Under the pieces are notes generated by a model that was given only the letters and a program-made list of their open reading frames with translations, ran no database searches and was not told the origin of the DNA. Below are positions 59,746-64,000 of a stretch of DNA of 64,000 bases, one piece after another. The stretch comes from Nonomuraea sp. SYSU D8015 (GTDB taxonomy: Bacteria; Actinomycetota; Actinomycetes; Streptosporangiales; Streptosporangiaceae), in contig NZ_VJYI01000015.1 of the NCBI RefSeq assembly GCF_008065375.1, forward strand, positions 186,001-250,000, given 5' to 3'. Numbering within the stretch: the stretch's first letter is position 1; every line of letters starts with the position of its first letter. The translations under genes were made by a program, and so were the position numbers.

Positions 59746-61080
59746 ATGACTCAAGCGGTACAGGCATACTCCTACGCCGGGCCCTCCACACTGGCCGACG
59801 GCAAGCTCGGACTCTCGACCTCGGGCGGCACGGCGTTATCCGGCCCGCAGACCCACCCCAGGTTCTTCAGCGGCCTGCTCGCCCAGGCCGCGCCGGCCGC
59901 GGCCGGGCTGCTGGCGGTGGCCGACGTGGCGCTCACCCGCTACCACCAGCCCCGGCCGGGCTGGACCCGCGACCCGGTGGTGACCTGCGACGGCGGGAGG
60001 CTCCGGTTCGAGTCGTTCTCGGCCTGCGGCGGCGTCTACGCCCGGCTCGACGTGCTGGAGCTCGACGGCGACGTCCTCGACCGGGGCACCACCAACGTCG
60101 ACGTCAACGGCCCGCTGCGCGAGGCCCTCGCCAGGGTCGGCGGACGCGACCCGCTCCACCTGGGCGTCGGGCCCGACGAGCTGACGGTCACCACACTCGA
60201 CGGCGCGGTCGTGGAGAAGAAGGTCCCGCTGCCGTCGCGGTGGCTGCGCGGGTTCGCCGAGGTGCAGGTGATCGCGGCCGGGTTCGACCTGCGGGCCGAG
60301 CTGACCGGGCCGCACGCCGTGCGTTTCCTGCGCTCGCTGCCGCGCGGCGCCCGCTCCACCGTCTGGGCCGTGCCCTCCGGCCGCGACCTGCGCGTCTCCT
60401 CCGGCCCGGCGCGCGGCGGCGTCTGCCTGTCGGGCACCGGCCGGGTCGCCACGCTGCTGCCGCTGCTCCGCTTCGCCAAGAAGCTGCGTGCGTACGGCCC
60501 CGCCGACGGCTCCTCCACGGCCAGCGCCTGGGAGCTGGAGCTGCCCGGGATGCGCTACACGCTCGCCGTCTCGCCCGAGCCGTGGCGCGGCTTCTCCGGC
60601 GAGGGGCAGGTCCTGGGCGACCTGGCCACCGACGAGGCGGCGGGCGACGCCGACGTGGTGGGCATGCTGCTCAGCTTCGAGCCCACGGTCGAGCTGGGGC
60701 TCCTCGCCGACCGCTCCGGGCTGTCCATCGATCGGGTACGCGCCGCGCTCACCCAGCTCGGCACCGCCGGCCGCGTCGGTTACGACCTGCACGAGGCGGC
60801 CCACTTCCACCGAGAGCTGCCCTATGACCGCGACCAGGTCGCCCAGCTCAACCCGCGCCTGACGGCCGCCCGCGCGCTGGTGGACTCGGGGGCCGTCCGC
60901 CTGCTGGGCGACTCCGGCTCGGCCGAGGTGTCGACCGACGGCGGGGTCCGGCGGGTCCGCATGGAGGCGGGGGAGTGCACCTGCCCCTGGTGGTTCGACC
61001 ACCAGGGGTCGCGCGGCCCGTGCAAGCACGTGCTGGCCGCCCGCATCGCCGCCCGCGTCGACGTGACGGTGACCCCGTGA
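59746..61080 (+). CDS. SWIM zinc-finger protein
   Basis: 444 residues. The SWIM motif is CTCPWWFDHQGSRGPCKHVLAARIAAR near the C-terminus, CxC...CxH. The rest is a beta-rich domain (LSTSGGTALSGPQTHPRFFS) followed by a winged-helix-like segment (LGLLADRSGLSIDRVRAAL). Such proteins often neighbour MoxR/VWA genes; these are not here. DNA or protein binding is expected. ATG 59746 is chosen; ATG 59734 also fits. Confidence 0.9.
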   Translation: MTQAVQAYSYAGPSTLADGKLGLSTSGGTALSGPQTHPRFFSGLLAQAAPAAAGLLAVADVALTRYHQPRPGWTRDPVVTCDGGRLRFESFSACGGVYARLDVLELDGDVLDRGTTNVDVNGPLREALARVGGRDPLHLGVGPDELTVTTLDGAVVEKKVPLPSRWLRGFAEVQVIAAGFDLRAELTGPHAVRFLRSLPRGARSTVWAVPSGRDLRVSSGPARGGVCLSGTGRVATLLPLLRFAKKLRAYGPADGSSTASAWELELPGMRYTLAVSPEPWRGFSGEGQVLGDLATDEAAGDADVVGMLLSFEPTVELGLLADRSGLSIDRVRAALTQLGTAGRVGYDLHEAAHFHRELPYDRDQVAQLNPRLTAARALVDSGAVRLLGDSGSAEVSTDGGVRRVRMEAGECTCPWWFDHQGSRGPCKHVLAARIAARVDVTVTP

Positions 61081-61101
61081 CCCCGGGACCCCGTGAACGG
61101 C

Positions 61102-62967
61102 TCAGTGTTCGGCCAGGACGATCACCGAGTCCTGCTCGCCGAGGACGAGGGGCTCCGACTTGCTCGGGTTGAGCACGATGCCGTAGTGGGGCGGGTCGTT
61201 GCGGGCCGCGGCGCTGCGGTAGCCGATGGCGGTCTCGCCCCTGCGCCGGGCTGCCTCGATGACCGTGGAGAACGTCACCTTCACCCCCGTCTTGACGTAC
61301 GAGGCGGCGGGCCGCGGGTAGATCTCCGAGCCGCGCGAGTCGAACAGGTAGCCGAACACGTCCGCCAGGTGCCTGTTCTCGGCCAGCTGGGCCAGGAGCA
61401 GGCCGATGACGGTGTCGCTGATCACGATGTCGTCGGCCTCGGTGACCTCCGCCAGGGCGCGGTTGTTCTCGTCGTGCATCTCGCTGACGATCGAGTAGTG
61501 CTCGCCGAGCACGCTCTGCATGTCGCGCAGTTGCAGCAGCGTCATGAGCGTGCGCGTGTCGGAGTGATGGGCGTCGAAGCGGTCGTCGGAGAGCACGATG
61601 ACGTGCTGGAAGAGGCCGACGCCGAGCGACTCCAGCGCGTACCTGTCGGTGGTGTCGCAGTCCTTGACGTTCACGGTGAGGTTGCGCAGCCCGGACAGGC
61701 CGGAGCCGGCCTTGGGGTGGTCGGCGGCGATCTCCAGGACGGAGCCGGGCGCCACGTACGCGTCGAGGTAGCGGACGATCTGCTCGGCCCGGCCGTTCCA
61801 GTTGAGCAGCAGCGTGCGCTCGGGCTCGGGAGCCTGCGGCGCGGCCTCGACGATTGCGGACTCGTCCACGGACGGCTTGCCGGCGGCCAGTCGGACGTGG
61901 GAGTCGTCGTGCGCGATGACGATGATCTGATCGTCGGCGTCGATCACGGTGTCGGACGGCGGGTTCAGCACGACGCCGGAGGGCCGGCGCAGGCCGATGA
62001 CGGAGGCGGTCTGGTAGGCGTGCAGCGCATCTCCGTACGTGACGCCGACGAGCTTCTTCGGGGTGCGCATGTAGATCTCGCCGCCGTCGAAGTTGAGCAG
62101 GTCCATGCAGACCACGGACATGCCGGACTGGCGGGAGGACTGCACGATGAGCCGCGAGGCGGTGTCGTCGGAGTCGACCAGGTGCACGTCCTCGCCGCCG
62201 GCCAGGCGGGCGGCGGCGATGTTGCGGTTGGAGGCCAGGGCGGCGACCACCGGCGGGTGGGTGCCCTCGCGTTTGGCGAGCGCGAGGAGGATCTTGATGA
62301 CGTGCGCGTCCGGGTCCTCGCCCTCGGGCGAGAGCACGACGACGGAGCTGGCCGAGGCCAGGTTCATCAGCGCGAGGTCGCGCGGCTCGGTGGGCCGCCC
62401 CGTGCGGCACACCAGGCGGGTCCTGCCCAGGTCGCCGACATGCTCGCGGATGGCCTCCTCCATCTCGAGTTTGTCACGTTCCGCCAGCACCGCGACGACC
62501 GACCGCTTCTGGCTGGCGTGGGCCTTGACCAGCTCGCCCACGATCGTGAACACCTGGTCCGACCAGCCGAGCACCACGGTGTGACCCGACTCCGCGATCC
62601 GCGAGCGGCCCCGGCGCAGGCGGTCGACCTTCTGCTTGAGCCCGTTGGCCAGCAGGCCGACGAGCATGCTGACGATGAACAGACCGCCGAGCGAGCCGAC
62701 GAACATGACGGCCAGGTAGGCGATGGAGCCCTTGTCGCTGGCGATCTTGAGGGGGGACAGCGCGTGCATGAGGGAGATCCAGAGCACTTCCCCGGCGTGG
62801 CTCACCCCTTCCGGCTCCCCCGGCGCGAGCCAGAGCGTGAGACCGGTCACGACCACGACCAGCACCACCGACACGATCGCCAGCCAGCCGATGAGCGAAG
62901 CGGTCCCCCTGGACATGGTGTTGTCGAACCAGTACCGCACTCGCTCGCGGAACGTGACCTTCGACAC
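61102..62967 (-). CDS. CASTOR/POLLUX-type ion channel with RCK (TrkA-like) domains
   Basis: 621 residues. Two membrane helices (ASLIGWLAIVSVVLVVVVTG and AVMFVGSLGGLFIVSMLVG) flank a pore-like loop. Two RCK-like Rossmann domains follow, the first beginning HTVVLGWSDQVFTIVGELV and the second with LLLNWNGRAEQIVRYLD. This is the layout of the plant CASTOR/POLLUX channel family and its bacterial relatives. It probably moves potassium or calcium and responds to ligands on the RCK domains. It diverges from the kinase gene. Confidence 0.9.
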   Translation of the reverse strand: MSKVTFRERVRYWFDNTMSRGTASLIGWLAIVSVVLVVVVTGLTLWLAPGEPEGVSHAGEVLWISLMHALSPLKIASDKGSIAYLAVMFVGSLGGLFIVSMLVGLLANGLKQKVDRLRRGRSRIAESGHTVVLGWSDQVFTIVGELVKAHASQKRSVVAVLAERDKLEMEEAIREHVGDLGRTRLVCRTGRPTEPRDLALMNLASASSVVVLSPEGEDPDAHVIKILLALAKREGTHPPVVAALASNRNIAAARLAGGEDVHLVDSDDTASRLIVQSSRQSGMSVVCMDLLNFDGGEIYMRTPKKLVGVTYGDALHAYQTASVIGLRRPSGVVLNPPSDTVIDADDQIIVIAHDDSHVRLAAGKPSVDESAIVEAAPQAPEPERTLLLNWNGRAEQIVRYLDAYVAPGSVLEIAADHPKAGSGLSGLRNLTVNVKDCDTTDRYALESLGVGLFQHVIVLSDDRFDAHHSDTRTLMTLLQLRDMQSVLGEHYSIVSEMHDENNRALAEVTEADDIVISDTVIGLLLAQLAENRHLADVFGYLFDSRGSEIYPRPAASYVKTGVKVTFSTVIEAARRRGETAIGYRSAAARNDPPHYGIVLNPSKSEPLVLGEQDSVIVLAEH

Positions 62968-63062
62968 TTCCCCGTTACCTCCGTGAAAGGAGTGATTTGA
63001 CCCAACGCACCAAGGTACCGCTCGATCTTCGCTTCCGCATGGCGACCGGTAACGTATCGGCC

Positions 63063-64000
63063 ATGGTGAGCCCCCTCACACCGGACGACCCGGCGTCGCT
63101 GGGCGGCTTCCGCCTGGCCGGACGGCTCGGCGAGGGCGGGCAGGGTGTGGTCTACCTCGCCCATTCGGCCGACGGCGAACCTGTCGCGATCAAGCTGCTG
63201 AGCACCGGCGACCGGGAGACGCGGGCCAGGCTCGCGCGTGAGCTCGACGCGCTGGAGAGCATCGCCTCCTTCTGCACGGCCCGCGTGCTCGACGCCTCGA
63301 CCGACGGGCCGCGGCCGTACGTGGTGAGCGAATACGTCGACGGGCCCTCCCTGGCCGACCGGGTGAGCGAGCGCGGCCCCTTACACGGGGGCGAGCTCGA
63401 ACGGCTGGTGGTCGGCACCGCCACCGCGCTGGCCGCCATCCACGCCGCCGGGATCGTGCACCGCGACTTCAAACCGGCCAACGTGCTGCTCGGGCCGGAC
63501 GGCCCGCGGGTGGTGGACTTCGGCATCGCCCGGGCGGAGGGGGCCGCGACGATGACCTCCGGTCTGATCGGGACGCCCGCCTACCTGGCGCCCGAGCAGA
63601 TCGGCGGCACGCCCGCGTCGCCGGCGTCGGACGTGTTCGCGTGGGCGGCGTCGATGGTGTACGCGGCCACGGGGACGAGCCCGTTCGGGGCGGACACCGT
63701 ACCGGCGGTGCTGCACCGGGTGCTGCACAGCGAGCCGGACCTGACGCCGCTGCCGGAGCGGCTGCGCGGGGTGATCGCGTCCTGCCTGGCCAAGGACCCG
63801 GCGCGGCGGCCCACGGCACAGCAGCTGATGGTCTCCCTGGTCACCCCCAACACCCCGCCACCCGCTCCGCCCTTCACCGCACCACCGGGACCGCCGCCCT
63901 CCCCCTCCACCGCCACAACACCGCCTGCGGCAACACCGCCTGCGGCCACCTCGGCCGGACGGCCCGGAGCCGTGCAAGGGCCGCCCGGCGCGGCCGCCGG
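63063..64000 (+). CDS. Ser/Thr protein kinase, 3' end cut by window edge
   Basis: 312 codons are visible with no stop. The kinase domain is nearly complete: GEGGQGVVYL, Lys44, catalytic HRDFKPAN at 133-140, DFG at 152-154 and APE in TPAYLAPEQIGG. After about residue 265 a Pro/Thr/Ala-rich linker begins. The catalytic loop has Phe where most family members have Leu (HRDFKP), which is tolerated. It is related in sequence to the kinase domain at 23833-27258 (both share the ASFCTARVL stretch). ATG 63063 is the first start. Confidence 0.93.
   Translation, partial: MVSPLTPDDPASLGGFRLAGRLGEGGQGVVYLAHSADGEPVAIKLLSTGDRETRARLARELDALESIASFCTARVLDASTDGPRPYVVSEYVDGPSLADRVSERGPLHGGELERLVVGTATALAAIHAAGIVHRDFKPANVLLGPDGPRVVDFGIARAEGAATMTSGLIGTPAYLAPEQIGGTPASPASDVFAWAASMVYAATGTSPFGADTVPAVLHRVLHSEPDLTPLPERLRGVIASCLAKDPARRPTAQQLMVSLVTPNTPPPAPPFTAPPGPPPSPSTATTPPAATPPAATSAGRPGAVQGPPGAAA

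Overview
The window is chromosomal DNA of a high-GC actinomycete. Codon third positions are almost all G or C. Many genes start with GTG and many pairs join by ATGA or GTGA overlaps. The content includes LLM-class and F420-type oxidoreductases, receptor-like Ser/Thr kinases, RsbW-like ATPases and secreted proteins of unknown family. The style of the kinase/WD40 proteins and the many paralogues suggests Streptosporangiaceae, perhaps Nonomuraea; this is an inference from gene style, not a search result. I saw no rRNA, complete tRNA, insertion sequence, prophage or CRISPR array.

Left part (1-12.5 kb): a 5'-cut SRPBCC gene coupled to a zinc alcohol dehydrogenase, a RecQ helicase, a carboxymuconolactone decarboxylase-like gene, and a kynureninase. 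The kynureninase lies behind the collapsed remnant of tryptophan 2,3-dioxygenase. Then come a DUF5060-type glycosidase, a HAD phosphatase, a sulfatase scrap, an SDR, an LLM flavin oxidoreductase and an F420-reductase-like gene. The LLM gene and an NmrA-like gene 5 kb away carry nearly identical 30-bp palindromic operators.

12.5-23 kb: a 36-bp tandem repeat, a decayed reading frame, a pirin-GNAT pair, DoxX, NmrA (shortened in the middle), and a GMC oxidoreductase with a gluconate-dehydrogenase subunit 3-like partner. Upstream is a tightly overlapping ring-cleavage operon: extradiol dioxygenase, FAH hydrolase, a 57-residue unknown protein, a PPOX-fold protein and an FAD hydroxylase. A divergent TetR gene probably controls it.

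23-39.5 kb: a secreted small protein, a giant kinase-TM-WD40 receptor, a GMC protein without the usual active-site histidine, an acyltransferase, a lipoprotein, and a CopD-CtaG fusion. A nickel/opine-type ABC importer follows, with both permeases fused and a Zur-like box at its promoter. It ends in a frameshifted half of an MFS exporter.

39.5-47.3 kb: two RsbW-like ATPases, a nucleotidyltransferase, and a LuxR regulator divergent from an editing-less threonyl-tRNA synthetase. The synthetase is preceded by an 18-codon leader with three consecutive Thr codons and a set of competing hairpins, an apparent threonine attenuator and the most striking regulatory element here. A TAXI-TRAP transporter operon with a DUF1850 gene follows.

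47.3-64 kb: two DUF72 proteins, a YibE/F membrane protein with a repeat tail, an NAD kinase, a pair of head-to-head genes that both lack their 5' ends, a PAP2 phosphatase, DUF427, a DinB-like protein, an M20 peptidase/S9 peptidase/C39 peptidase run, a SWIM protein, a CASTOR/POLLUX-type channel and a second Ser/Thr kinase cut by the window end.

A recurring theme is gene loss by internal or terminal deletion: dioxygenase, sulfatase, NmrA, MFS, the 52.5-kb pair and the 12.8-kb scrap, all without transposase genes nearby.
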